Made by a program: the position numbers and the translations under genes. DNA of 49,061 nt from a virus. The notes under the pieces are model-generated. The model had not been told where the DNA came from. It worked only from the letters and a program-made list of their open reading frames with translations, and made no database searches. The stretch spans positions 1-49,061 of the IMG/VR virus record IMGVR_UViG_3300022746_000029, one strand, 5' to 3'. Positions within the stretch are counted from its first letter, which is position 1; every line of letters starts with the position of its first letter. Of this stretch, positions 40,350-45,778 are shown one piece after another.

Positions 40350-40363
40350 TAATGATATGTCAA
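40334..40363 (-). promoter_or_regulatory. leftward promoter under iteron control
   Basis: On the minus strand TTGACA (40358-40363) is 18 bp from TATGGT (40334-40339), giving a start near 40327 and reading into the gene at 40286. The -10 lies inside an iteron. Confidence 0.6.
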
Positions 40364-40444
40364 CACATATTATGTCTCAACATATTAGATTATGGTATAA
40401 CATTTTAAAACATAAGGTTATTCTGGATTTGGATCAGAATAGGC

Positions 40445-40480
40445 GACCATATATGATTCTAAACGACCATATTTGATTTC
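40445..40480. repeat. iteron pair B
   Basis: GACCATATATGATTCTA (40445-40461, identical to the first copy of pair A) and GACCATATTTGATTTC (40465-40480), again 20 bp apart and 132 bp from pair A. No -35/-10 pair is evident here, which favours an architectural or origin role. Confidence 0.8.
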
Positions 40481-40562
40481 GAATAGGGTTTTTTTATTAT
40501 TATCTTATATATTAATATATATATTATTATAATATAATATAGTAATTAGAAGAGAGTAGGGG

Positions 40563-40823
40563 CTACTCGACAAACCGATCCACGAAGTCGTGAACCTGTT
40601 CGGGTGAGAGCGCGTAAGTCTGAAGTGCGAGACCTAGGATCTGGATCGTCTTCAAGTCCATGTTGCCCAGATCTGCGCCGATCGGGTAACAACGACCCAT
40701 TGCGTTCATGAGAACAAGCGGTGCGCTCTGGTCGCGGTAGCTGTCGAGCAAGTAGTAGACGCTCCAGATACCTTGTGACGCGGCGACCTTTTCGGCGGTT
40801 GCTTGATCATTAATCGTATACAT
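40563..40823 (-). CDS. 86-aa protein of unknown function
   Basis: An 86-aa protein (YTINDQATAEKVAASQGIWS, then LLDSYRDQSAPLVLMNAMGR, then SPEQVHDFVDRFVE). SD GAAAGGAATTCC before ATG. It stands alone between a strong promoter (40865-40892) and the AT-rich region, which makes it a candidate origin-binding or early regulatory protein, but no motif supports a function. Confidence 0.7.
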   Translation of the reverse strand: MYTINDQATAEKVAASQGIWSVYYLLDSYRDQSAPLVLMNAMGRCYPIGADLGNMDLKTIQILGLALQTYALSPEQVHDFVDRFVE

Positions 40824-40864
40824 ATCGGGAATTCCTTTCGTGTTGTTTGCTTCCTGATATCTCT

Positions 40865-40892
40865 AATCTAGCACAACCCAAACGCTTGTCAA
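40865..40892 (-). promoter_or_regulatory. leftward promoter of the 86-aa gene
   Basis: Minus-strand TTGACA (40887-40892), 16-bp spacer ending TGC, TAGATT (40865-40870). Lacks the GATAAC repeats of the promoters upstream. Confidence 0.75.
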
Positions 40893-41104
40893 GTGTTTTT
40901 CCAAACTTTTTTATAACAGATTAATAACGGCAACTCTGTGCCACGATCTATATAGCTAGGGCAAAAGATCCAAAAACGCCGTAAAACGCCCGTAGAAGCC
41001 ACGAAGATATCAGAATGGGGAATCATACCGACCAATAGCTGAAAAGCCCGCTAGCGGCCGCTGGTGGCTTCGTTGATTGTGATCTAATTGTTATTGTTTC
41101 GGGG

Positions 41105-41133
41105 TTGACAAAGTGGATGCGAATCTATAGAAT
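41105..41133 (+). promoter_or_regulatory. consensus rightward promoter against the leftward arm
   Basis: TTGACA (41105-41110), 17-bp spacer, TAGAAT (41128-41133). The predicted start near 41140 is covered by a GTTATC-n5-GTTATA site (41138-41154), the same repeat pair that lies upstream of the leftward promoters. The transcript would be antisense to the leftward leader and GP88 gene. Confidence 0.65.
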
Positions 41134-41175
41134 GCCCGTTATCGTTTCGTTATACATGATCCGGGTATCAGATCT

Positions 41176-41226
41176 AGCTTAGTTGATAGACTGTTGGTTG
41201 TCAAGTGTTGTTATCTAATCGTTATA
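41176..41226 (-). promoter_or_regulatory. GATAAC-module promoter, copy 1
   Basis: Minus strand: TATAAC and GATAAC hexamers 11 bp apart (41221-41226, 41210-41215), 5 bp, TTGACA (41199-41204), 17 bp, TAAGCT (41176-41181). The DNA it would transcribe has no clear gene for about 350 bp. Confidence 0.75.
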
Positions 41227-41315
41227 TTGTTGCACAGGGTAGGGCCGGTTATCTCCCGTGTGTTTACTAAGCTCATCGGGCCGGACTTAATGGATCGCTT
41301 TTGAATTATGAGACA

Positions 41316-41367
41316 AGTCTAACGGGGATCTTGATCTTTGTCAAGTCTCCGTTATCAACTTGTTATT
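41316..41367 (-). promoter_or_regulatory. GATAAC-module promoter, copy 2
   Basis: Minus strand: AATAAC and GATAAC 11 bp apart (41362-41367, 41351-41356), 6 bp, TTGACA (41339-41344), 17 bp, TAGACT (41316-41321). Its upstream repeats overlap the end of the GP88 gene. Confidence 0.75.
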
Positions 41368-42097
41368 TCTTGGTTGCGCTAAACAGAATGTCGTTGCGAT
41401 TGAATACGCATTGCGAGCAAGTGACGCAAGCCGAACCCTTGTCGGTGATCAAAGCTAGCTTGCGGTTGTTCTCAGGGCATGGGATCGGTGACTTATCCTG
41501 AATGGTCTCAAAGTCGCTTTTACCTTCGGCAAAGGTGTTAGCTAGGTATGCAAGCTTCACGCCATATTGCTTCTTAAGCTTGATACCCAACACGCGGTTA
41601 GCCATGTCGGTGGAAAAGTAAAGCGATAGGTTGCCGATATTGATCAATAGCGGAACGGCAAATTCGCTTCTGGTATATGCCCAAAATTGAATGTCGGCGT
41701 TAGCTTCGATCACGTTACGCCACGCGATCGTGTAAGTCTCATTAAAAAAGTCGCCATCCCAATGGATTCGGAATAGCTTCTCGGCGTTGCGCTTGTCGCA
41801 ATCCTTGCGGAATTCATCGATCATCGCGGCCAGATAGGCCGTAGCTTCTTCTTCAGTGGCGTTCTCGAGCATAGCCCAATTGTGCAACAGAACATCCTTA
41901 ACGCCTTTGTAGATCCTCTCAAGGTTGCCGGCATAACAGATCTTCTCGCAAACGGTTGTTGCGCCCGGGCACGAGAAAGCTTTGCCGCTAGGCAAGCCAA
42001 AGGTGTTAGCGATCGCCGGCGCTTTGCCGTTAGGCGTGATAGCGTTAGCGACTTTGCGATCCTTCGAACGCTTAAGGGTTAGTTGTGTAGTAGTCAT
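41363..42097 (-). CDS. GP88-family protein
   Basis: A 244-aa protein. FSCPGATTVCEKICYAGNLER (Cys cluster near residues 39-52), FRIHWDGDFFNETYTIAWRN and FWAYTRSEF are signatures of the GP88 family first named from mycobacteriophages. CVTCSQCVFN near the C-terminus adds further cysteines, so an iron-sulfur or zinc site is likely. The enzymatic role is not established. It supports an actinophage origin. Confidence 0.85.
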   Translation of the reverse strand: MTTTQLTLKRSKDRKVANAITPNGKAPAIANTFGLPSGKAFSCPGATTVCEKICYAGNLERIYKGVKDVLLHNWAMLENATEEEATAYLAAMIDEFRKDCDKRNAEKLFRIHWDGDFFNETYTIAWRNVIEANADIQFWAYTRSEFAVPLLINIGNLSLYFSTDMANRVLGIKLKKQYGVKLAYLANTFAEGKSDFETIQDKSPIPCPENNRKLALITDKGSACVTCSQCVFNRNDILFSATKK

Positions 42098-42112
42098 GTC
42101 TCTAGCCTATCT

Positions 42113-42253
42113 CTAGTTTAGCTCAATGTCAACCCAAGAATGGGTGCAAGTAATGCCTTGCTTTTCAAGTGCAAATACAACGCGGTGGAATTGGTTTAGC
42201 TCGATTTTGCGAGTAACGCCATCGCTAAAAGTAGCGCGATAGAAAACGTGCAT
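42113..42253 (-). CDS. 46-aa protein
   Basis: A 46-aa protein (MHVFYRATFSDGVTRKIELN, then HRVVFALEKQGITC, ending WVDIELN), predicted beta-alpha. SD GAGGA; the ATG shares a base with the previous stop (TAATG). Function unknown. Confidence 0.65.
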   Translation of the reverse strand: MHVFYRATFSDGVTRKIELNQFHRVVFALEKQGITCTHSWVDIELN

Positions 42254-42390
42254 TAGTTGTCCTCGCAATCAACATAAAAAGTGTCACAATCTAGGCAATC
42301 AACGCCCGCGCAAGTGTAGTCCTCGCAATCGTGAAAATACTCGGCCGTGAAGTGTCCTTCATGCAGCTTCAAAAATTCTTGCTCGTTCAT
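42253..42390 (-). CDS. 45-aa cysteine-rich protein, paralogue of 42749 gene
   Basis: A 45-aa protein (NEQEFLKLHEGHFTAEYFHD, then CAGVDCLDCDTFYVDCEDN). The HDCE...C...DCLDC pattern is also in the 80-aa protein at 42749. Likely zinc binding. First gene after the tandem GATAAC-module promoters. Function unknown. Confidence 0.65.
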   Translation of the reverse strand: MNEQEFLKLHEGHFTAEYFHDCEDYTCAGVDCLDCDTFYVDCEDN

Positions 42391-42417
42391 TCCGTGTCCT
42401 TTGTTCGGTGTAGTAAT

Positions 42418-42468
42418 AGTCAAGCATAGGGTTTGGATCTTGTCAAGTAGCGTTACAAAATTGTTACA
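42418..42468 (-). promoter_or_regulatory. GATAAC-module promoter, copy 3
   Basis: Minus strand: two TGTAAC hexamers 11 bp apart (42463-42468, 42452-42457), 5 bp, TTGACA (42441-42446). The -10 is poor (TTGACT at 17 bp), so it may need an activator. Start would be about 20 bp before the 42390 gene. Confidence 0.6.
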
Positions 42469-42486
42469 TAAGCTTGGCCGGACCTC

Positions 42487-42537
42487 GAGCTAGCATAAGC
42501 TCGGCCGGTTGTCAAGCTTTGTTACCAAATTGTTATC
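42487..42537 (-). promoter_or_regulatory. GATAAC-module promoter, copy 4
   Basis: Minus strand: GATAAC and GGTAAC 11 bp apart (42532-42537, 42521-42526), 5 bp, TTGACA (42510-42515), weak -10 TAGCTC (42487-42492). An inverted repeat GAGCT-n6-AGCTC lies at the -10. Confidence 0.6.
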
Positions 42538-42619
42538 TGTTGTTAACCTAAAGTAAACGGGCAGGGTGGATTTTGAACCGTTGTGTTACCGGGCATATCG
42601 GACCAAACCCATTAGTTAA

Positions 42620-42670
42620 AGCTTAGCTGCTTTTGTGCAGCTTGTCAAGTGCTGTTATCGAATTGTTATC
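42620..42670 (-). promoter_or_regulatory. GATAAC-module promoter, copy 5
   Basis: Minus strand: two perfect GATAAC hexamers 11 bp apart (42665-42670, 42654-42659), 5 bp, TTGACA (42643-42648), 17 bp, TAAGCT (42620-42625). The spacer is itself an inverted repeat (AGCTGC-n4-GCAGCT), a possible operator. Confidence 0.75.
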
Positions 42671-42748
42671 TCGAGCTAGCCGGCTGTAGATCGGTGGCCT
42701 GGCCGGTCCCGAGGATCATCTCCCCGGGCCGGCCGGTGTGCTCGCCGG

Positions 42749-42991
42749 TTAGTGCCCCGGGCAACCGCAACAATCGAGGCAGTATTCCTGTTGCGCCGGG
42801 CACTTCATGACTTCCATGCGAATCTCGCCGTCAAAGTCTGGGTTCTGGCAATCCTCGCATAATAGCCCGAGGCAATCGGTCGAGTAGGTTTTGCAATCTA
42901 GGCAATCAATCGCCCCACACGCGTCGCTCTCGCAATCGTGCCAGTGCTCAACGGTATTGCAACCATCATGTAGTCGCTCAAATTCTTTCAT
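42749..42991 (-). CDS. 80-aa cysteine-rich protein
   Basis: An 80-aa protein with 13 Cys: HWHDCESDACGAIDCLDCKT, LLCEDCQNP, KCPAQQEYCLDCCGCPGH. The cysteine pattern suggests two zinc knuckles or ribbons. The N-terminal half matches the 45-aa protein at 42253. It may bind nucleic acid or protein; function unknown. Confidence 0.7.
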   Translation of the reverse strand: MKEFERLHDGCNTVEHWHDCESDACGAIDCLDCKTYSTDCLGLLCEDCQNPDFDGEIRMEVMKCPAQQEYCLDCCGCPGH

Positions 42992-43001
42992 GGATCTTCC
43001 T

Positions 43002-43103
43002 TTACTTGCTTGTGCCGAATACGGCTTTGCGGGTGCGGGCTTTGCGTAGGTCGATTGCTCGAGCCTTCGCGTGAATGGTGCGCTTCGAGTCTGGGCGGGC
43101 CAT
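43002..43103 (-). CDS. 33-aa basic protein
   Basis: A 33-aa basic protein (MARPDSKRTIHAKARAIDLR, ending FGTSK), helical. SD GGAGGG lies 7 bp before ATG 43103. It follows the 65-aa gene by 2 bp. Could bind DNA or RNA; function unknown. Confidence 0.6.
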   Translation of the reverse strand: MARPDSKRTIHAKARAIDLRKARTRKAVFGTSK

Positions 43104-43105
43104 GT

Positions 43106-43303
43106 CTAGCCCTCCCATTCGCTGGTGTCGCGGCCGTTCAGGCAGGCTTCAATGAAGTGAATGCGCTCGCGGTCTGAGACGCCCGAGAGGGTCTCCCACT
43201 GGTCGTCTGATAGGTCGTGAGGGTTGAACACGATTACGTGCTGGTAAGCCGAGTATTCCCCTTCTGCCGTCACGAATGCGGTGTTCATTGCGGTGTGTGC
43301 CAT
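43106..43303 (-). CDS. 65-aa protein with hairpin leader
   Basis: A 65-aa protein (MAHTAMNTAFVTAEGEYSAY, then DDQWETLSGVSDRERIHFIE, ending DTSEWEG). ATG 43303 is chosen because the purine tract AGAAAGAAAAGAAC stands directly before it as in three other leader genes; a longer frame would translate the leader hairpin. Function unknown. Confidence 0.65.
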   Translation of the reverse strand: MAHTAMNTAFVTAEGEYSAYQHVIVFNPHDLSDDQWETLSGVSDRERIHFIEACLNGRDTSEWEG

Positions 43304-43394
43304 GTTCTTTTCTTTCTGTGTGTTTTGTGTAGGCGTGTTGCCTAGAAGAAGCATAGCACACTTTCGTGCGCTATGCCCCAACTATACGACACGA
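43304..43394 (-). promoter_or_regulatory. hairpin leader, copy 1
   Basis: Minus strand: hairpin of 11 bp with a GAAA tetraloop (43354-43379), then TAGGCAACACGCCTA (43330-43344), then AGAAAGAAAAGAAC and ATG. The first hairpin may also end the upstream message, though only TTCTTCT follows. Confidence 0.65.
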
Positions 43395-43757
43395 TTACCA
43401 AACTTGTTGGATACCGCTAACGCGCTGTTCTTCCTGAACGTATTCCCAAAGTTGCTCTAGGGCTTCTTCGATTGTCTCGAAGGTCTGGAAGTCGTGCGTG
43501 TGGATTCCGCCGCCATTGATTGCTTCGCGGACCGAGAACAAGCGGGCAGATCCGTCGAAGTTGTTTTCGCGAGTCACGAACAAGTAGTTGTTCGCGCCGA
43601 CCGGATGAATCGAAAGCCATGCAACTTCACAATTCCAGAAGGACATTGCGGCCGGCGAAAACCAAGTTGGGTTCTCGGCCAGCACCTTCTTCCATGCATC
43701 GCGCTTGAAGTAGCCATTGAATGACCCGGCCGGAATATTTGGGGTGATTGCGTTCAT
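43395..43757 (-). CDS. 120-aa protein of unknown function
   Basis: A 120-aa protein: AGSFNGYFKRDAWKKVLAEN, then FWNCEVAWLSIHPVGANNYL, then THDFQTFETIEEALEQLWEY. Aromatic-rich mixed fold. It has the AGAAAGAAAGAAC purine tract before ATG but no hairpin, since it follows the membrane gene by 11 bp. Function unknown. Confidence 0.7.
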   Translation of the reverse strand: MNAITPNIPAGSFNGYFKRDAWKKVLAENPTWFSPAAMSFWNCEVAWLSIHPVGANNYLFVTRENNFDGSARLFSVREAINGGGIHTHDFQTFETIEEALEQLWEYVQEEQRVSGIQQVW

Positions 43758-43768
43758 GTTCTTTCTTT

Positions 43769-43993
43769 CTACTTGTTGAATCCGAAGACGCGGCTGAGTT
43801 GCGGGCCGAAGGTGAAGGTTACGGCGACCGAGATAGCAACCGCTAGGCCGCTGTTGTAGGAATCGACTAGGCGGGCAATTGAGTCCACGCTAGGGAACAG
43901 GCTCGCGGCGGTCATGTAGGCGAAGACGTTAGCCCCGGCGATGAATGGGATGGCGATAGCCGAAGCAATCGCGCGGCGAAGTGTGTGCTTCAT
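43769..43993 (-). CDS. small membrane protein with two hydrophobic segments
   Basis: A 74-aa protein: basic start (KHTLRR), hydrophobic segment about 8-32 (AIASAIAIPFIAGANVFAYM) and a second about 47-63 (SGLAVAISVAVTFTFG), basic end. It could be a small inner-membrane protein or a second holin, but lies far from the lysis genes. Preceded by hairpin leader copy 2. Confidence 0.65.
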   Translation of the reverse strand: MKHTLRRAIASAIAIPFIAGANVFAYMTAASLFPSVDSIARLVDSYNSGLAVAISVAVTFTFGPQLSRVFGFNK

Positions 43994-44075
43994 GTTCTTT
44001 CTTTCTGTTGTTGGGTTAGGCGAATTGCCTAGAACAACCCTAGCACAAGTCTAGGGCTGAACTACACGATTCGAG
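43994..44075 (-). promoter_or_regulatory. hairpin leader, copy 2
   Basis: Minus strand: 7-bp hairpin CCCTAGA-n5-TGCTAGGG type (44038-44056), then TAGGCAATTCGCCTA (44017-44031), about 10 nt, AGAAAGAAAGAAC and ATG 43993. Nearly superimposable on copy 1. Confidence 0.65.
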
Positions 44076-44225
44076 CTAGTTGGTCTCGACTTCTAGCTGG
44101 TTGTCGATTAGCTGTAGGCGGTCGTCATCCTCGGCCATGTAGGTCGCGACCAATTCCTCGGCCTGTTCGGCCGACTCAGCTTCAATCTTGTAAACGTAGG
44201 TCTCGACTACAGTGAAGGTTGCCAT
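44076..44225 (-). CDS. 49-aa acidic protein
   Basis: A 49-aa protein (MATFTVVETYVYKIEAESAE, then QAEELVATYMAEDDDRLQL, ending LEVETN); beta-alpha layout with 'y.iea.s.eqAee.v'. Resembles the 56-aa protein at 39817. Preceded by leader copy 3. Function unknown. Confidence 0.65.
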   Translation of the reverse strand: MATFTVVETYVYKIEAESAEQAEELVATYMAEDDDRLQLIDNQLEVETN

Positions 44226-44292
44226 GTTCTTTCTTTCTTTCTGTTTGGTTGTGGATAGGCCTTTTAGAGACTTGCCTAGGTCTAAGTCTAGC
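44226..44292 (-). promoter_or_regulatory. hairpin leader, copy 3
   Basis: Minus strand: TAGGC...GCCTA stem with a 13-nt loop (44256-44278), then AGAAAGAAAGAAAGAAC and ATG 44225. The longer loop distinguishes it from copies 1 and 2. Confidence 0.6.
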
Positions 44293-44568
44293 CTACTGGC
44301 CAGCGTTGCGCATTACATTCCAACGGCCGTTAGCGGCGTGTGTTGGGGTTGCTTGACGCCAGACGCGTTGCCCTGGCTCGAGGCTCAAGGCCATGGCCTG
44401 AGCGGTGTCTGTGATTGCCTGAATCTCAATCTGGAAGCGGATAAGTTCTTTGCCGTTAGCGGCAGTGTGACGCTCGCTAACTTCGGTGATTACGCCAACA
44501 AAGTATTCGTTTGCGTAGGTCATGCCAAGCACTGGCACGAAGTCGGTTGTTGCGTTGCGCTTTGACAT
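44293..44568 (-). CDS. 91-aa protein of unknown function
   Basis: A 91-aa protein (SKRNATTDFVPVLGMTYANE, then EYFVGVITEVSERHTAANGK, then LEPGQRVWRQATPTH). Beta-rich, possibly an OB or SH3-like small barrel. ATG shares a base with the upstream stop (TAATG). Function unknown. Confidence 0.65.
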   Translation of the reverse strand: MSKRNATTDFVPVLGMTYANEYFVGVITEVSERHTAANGKELIRFQIEIQAITDTAQAMALSLEPGQRVWRQATPTHAANGRWNVMRNAGQ

Positions 44569-44717
44569 TAGTAGCGTTCCTCTCGCTCATCCCAAGTTAG
44601 GTCTTCGTAGCAATCGCGGCAGATAGGTTCTGCCTTAGCGCCTTCGTTGAAAACTCGGCATTCGTCGGCATAATCCCACTTGCCGCAATCGGCGCAAGTA
44701 ATCGTTTCGTTGCTCAC
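44568..44717 (-). CDS. 49-aa zinc-ribbon protein
   Basis: A 49-aa protein with CADCGKWDYADEC and PICRDCYEDLTW: two CxxC knuckles forming a zinc ribbon. GTG start 44717 is preceded by AGAGAAAGAAAGAAAC, the purine tract of the leader genes. First gene of the leftward arm. Function unknown; could be a small regulator. Confidence 0.65.
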   Translation of the reverse strand: MSNETITCADCGKWDYADECRVFNEGAKAEPICRDCYEDLTWDEREERY

Positions 44718-45108
44718 GTTTCTTTCTTTCTCTAGTAGTTTCGGCTAATCCAGCCACTAAACCTAGGGCATTAAATCCCTAGGCCTAGAATCCGATTAGG
44801 CGCTTCGTGTATCTCTATTGAGTTTCCAAGTTTCAAGTCGGCTTTCGGAATCCTTCGGGCTAACCCGTCTTCCTCGGCGACAAGAACAAAGTTAGCACCC
44901 AATTTTAGATCCGCGCAATCAAAAAACCAGGGGAAACAAATCTTTTTATTCCAACAGCTAGGCCGGTCCTGGGCGGCGCACAACCGCGCAAAAATTCCAG
45001 ATCAATCTGTAAAAAATTCCATCTCCGATCACCAGCCCCTAAAAAATTTTTCGCCGGTATTTTTAAATCTTTTGGACTTTGTAGCAATCTTGTGGTAGGA
45101 TGTATGTC
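44718..45108. other. divergent non-coding region with leader hairpins
   Basis: It separates the leftward arm from the rightward arm. On the left it contains a 7-bp perfect hairpin CCTAGGG/CCCTAGG (44762-44783) next to a GCCTA/TAGGC hairpin (44783-44801), the fourth leader copy. The middle (about 44900-45080) is AT-rich with A/T runs. A possible 70-aa leftward frame (44771-44983) has internal ADLKLG repeats but no SD, so it is not called. Confidence 0.6.
45072..45101 (+). promoter_or_regulatory. rightward promoter of the terminase arm
   Basis: TTGGAC (45072-45077), 18-bp spacer, TAGGAT (45096-45101). The predicted start falls 7-8 bp downstream, at or next to ATG 45109, so the message would be leaderless; the AGGA inside the -10 would then not serve as an SD. 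Confidence 0.55.
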
Positions 45109-45351
45109 ATGAGCGAAATACTTATCACCCTAGATGGATATGGCAAAGCCACCCTATCACTAGACCTGATCGACGCAGCAGGCGACAATGAGATCGAGGT
45201 TTGGCGTGGCATCTTCAAAGAAGACAATGACGCACCAGAGACACTCTGGGAGGTCTACTTCGAGATGGATCCAACAATCGGCTATGAAGTCTGGGACCTA
45301 ATCAACGAGGCAATTTACACATACAAAATGGAAGCGGAGGCAATACAATGA
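45109..45351 (+). CDS. 80-aa acidic protein, first gene of rightward arm
   Basis: An 80-aa protein (MSEILITLDGYGKATLSLDL, then NEIEVWRGIFKEDNDAPETL, then YEVWDLINEAIYTYKMEAEA). ATG 45109 is chosen over 45100 because of the promoter position and the AGGA spacing. ATGA overlap with the next gene. Function unknown. Confidence 0.7.
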   Translation: MSEILITLDGYGKATLSLDLIDAAGDNEIEVWRGIFKEDNDAPETLWEVYFEMDPTIGYEVWDLINEAIYTYKMEAEAIQ

Positions 45352-45584
45352 CATTTGAAGAATGGCTACAGCAGGGATACGATAACGGCTGGTGCGGACC
45401 ATCGGTTTGCTACACTCACGACGGACTGCCAATGTCCGACCTTGAGTTCCAGGAGTTCGAGGACGGCAATGACCCATGCATGCACGTCATTCGCCTTTAC
45501 GAGGACGTCGAGCAGAAGACTCAGATTGAGGACAACCACACCCCATCACAGTGGCGAGCAACCAATGAAGGACTGATCGCGTGA
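45348..45584 (+). CDS. 78-aa conserved-type actinophage protein
   Basis: A 78-aa protein: TFEEWLQQGYDNGWCGPSVC, YTHDGLPMSDLEFQEFEDGN, DPCMHVIRLYED. This pattern is common in small early proteins of actinophages. Function not known. SD GCGGAGG. Confidence 0.75.
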   Translation: MTFEEWLQQGYDNGWCGPSVCYTHDGLPMSDLEFQEFEDGNDPCMHVIRLYEDVEQKTQIEDNHTPSQWRATNEGLIA

Positions 45585-45778
45585 GCCGGGGTCTAACTGA
45601 TCCGATCCCACAGCAGCAAGGCAATGACGACCTCCCCACTGTGCAAGAGATGGACCAAGCAATCGCGCAGCTATTCGAGGTTGTCAACGATCTACAGTCG
45701 CAGATCACCACGCTGAAGGACATTATCGGCGCATCGATCGGAACCGCCAAGCGAGATAACCATTTGAAAGGTTTGTAA
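45581..45778 (+). CDS. 65-aa coiled-coil protein
   Basis: A 65-aa protein with a proline-rich start (SRGLTDPIPQQQGNDD) and a helical heptad stretch (EMDQAIAQLFEVVNDLQSQI). GTG start in a GTGA overlap. Just before the small terminase candidate. Function unknown. Confidence 0.65.
   Translation: MSRGLTDPIPQQQGNDDLPTVQEMDQAIAQLFEVVNDLQSQITTLKDIIGASIGTAKRDNHLKGL

Larger units (their letters stand above)
40287..40562. other. AT-rich non-coding region, candidate replication origin
   Basis: No gene. It contains two iteron pairs (40313-40349 and 40445-40480), short repeats of CAACATATTA type between them, and a pure A/T tract at about 40489-40548. Iterons beside an AT-rich tract is the layout of a replication origin; the same repeats can also be operators. 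Confidence 0.6.
40824..41362. other. non-coding promoter region with opposing promoters
   Basis: No convincing gene on either strand. It holds leftward promoters at 40865-40892, 41176-41226 and 41316-41367, a rightward promoter at 41105-41133, an inverted repeat (GAAGCCAC near 40996 and GTGGCTTC near 41064), and a GCTAGCGGCCGC-type GC hairpin between. It may encode a structured leader or regulatory RNA. Confidence 0.6.
42391..42748. other. non-coding region with three tandem leftward promoters
   Basis: No gene. It holds three GATAAC-module promoters (42441-42468, 42487-42537, 42620-42670), all reading toward 42390. It is also rich in GGCCGG and CTCGAGCTAGC repeats, including a long imperfect GC hairpin at about 42692-42735 after the 80-aa gene. 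Confidence 0.7.

Noticed and set aside
40313-40480. CRISPR-like array
   Set aside because: Only four units in two pairs with 3-bp gaps and no spacers; they are iterons or operators.
41887-42097. Rightward frame antisense to the GP88 gene
   Set aside because: The minus-strand GP88 gene has clear family motifs; the rightward frame is a shadow without SD.
25200-44717. Integrase, excisionase or attachment site
   Set aside because: I looked for tyrosine or serine recombinase motifs in every long frame and saw none; no core duplication beside the tRNA was recognised.
44771-44983. A 70-aa leftward gene with repeated ADLKLG segments
   Set aside because: No SD or good start; it overlaps the leader hairpins of the 44717 gene, which explain the DNA better.
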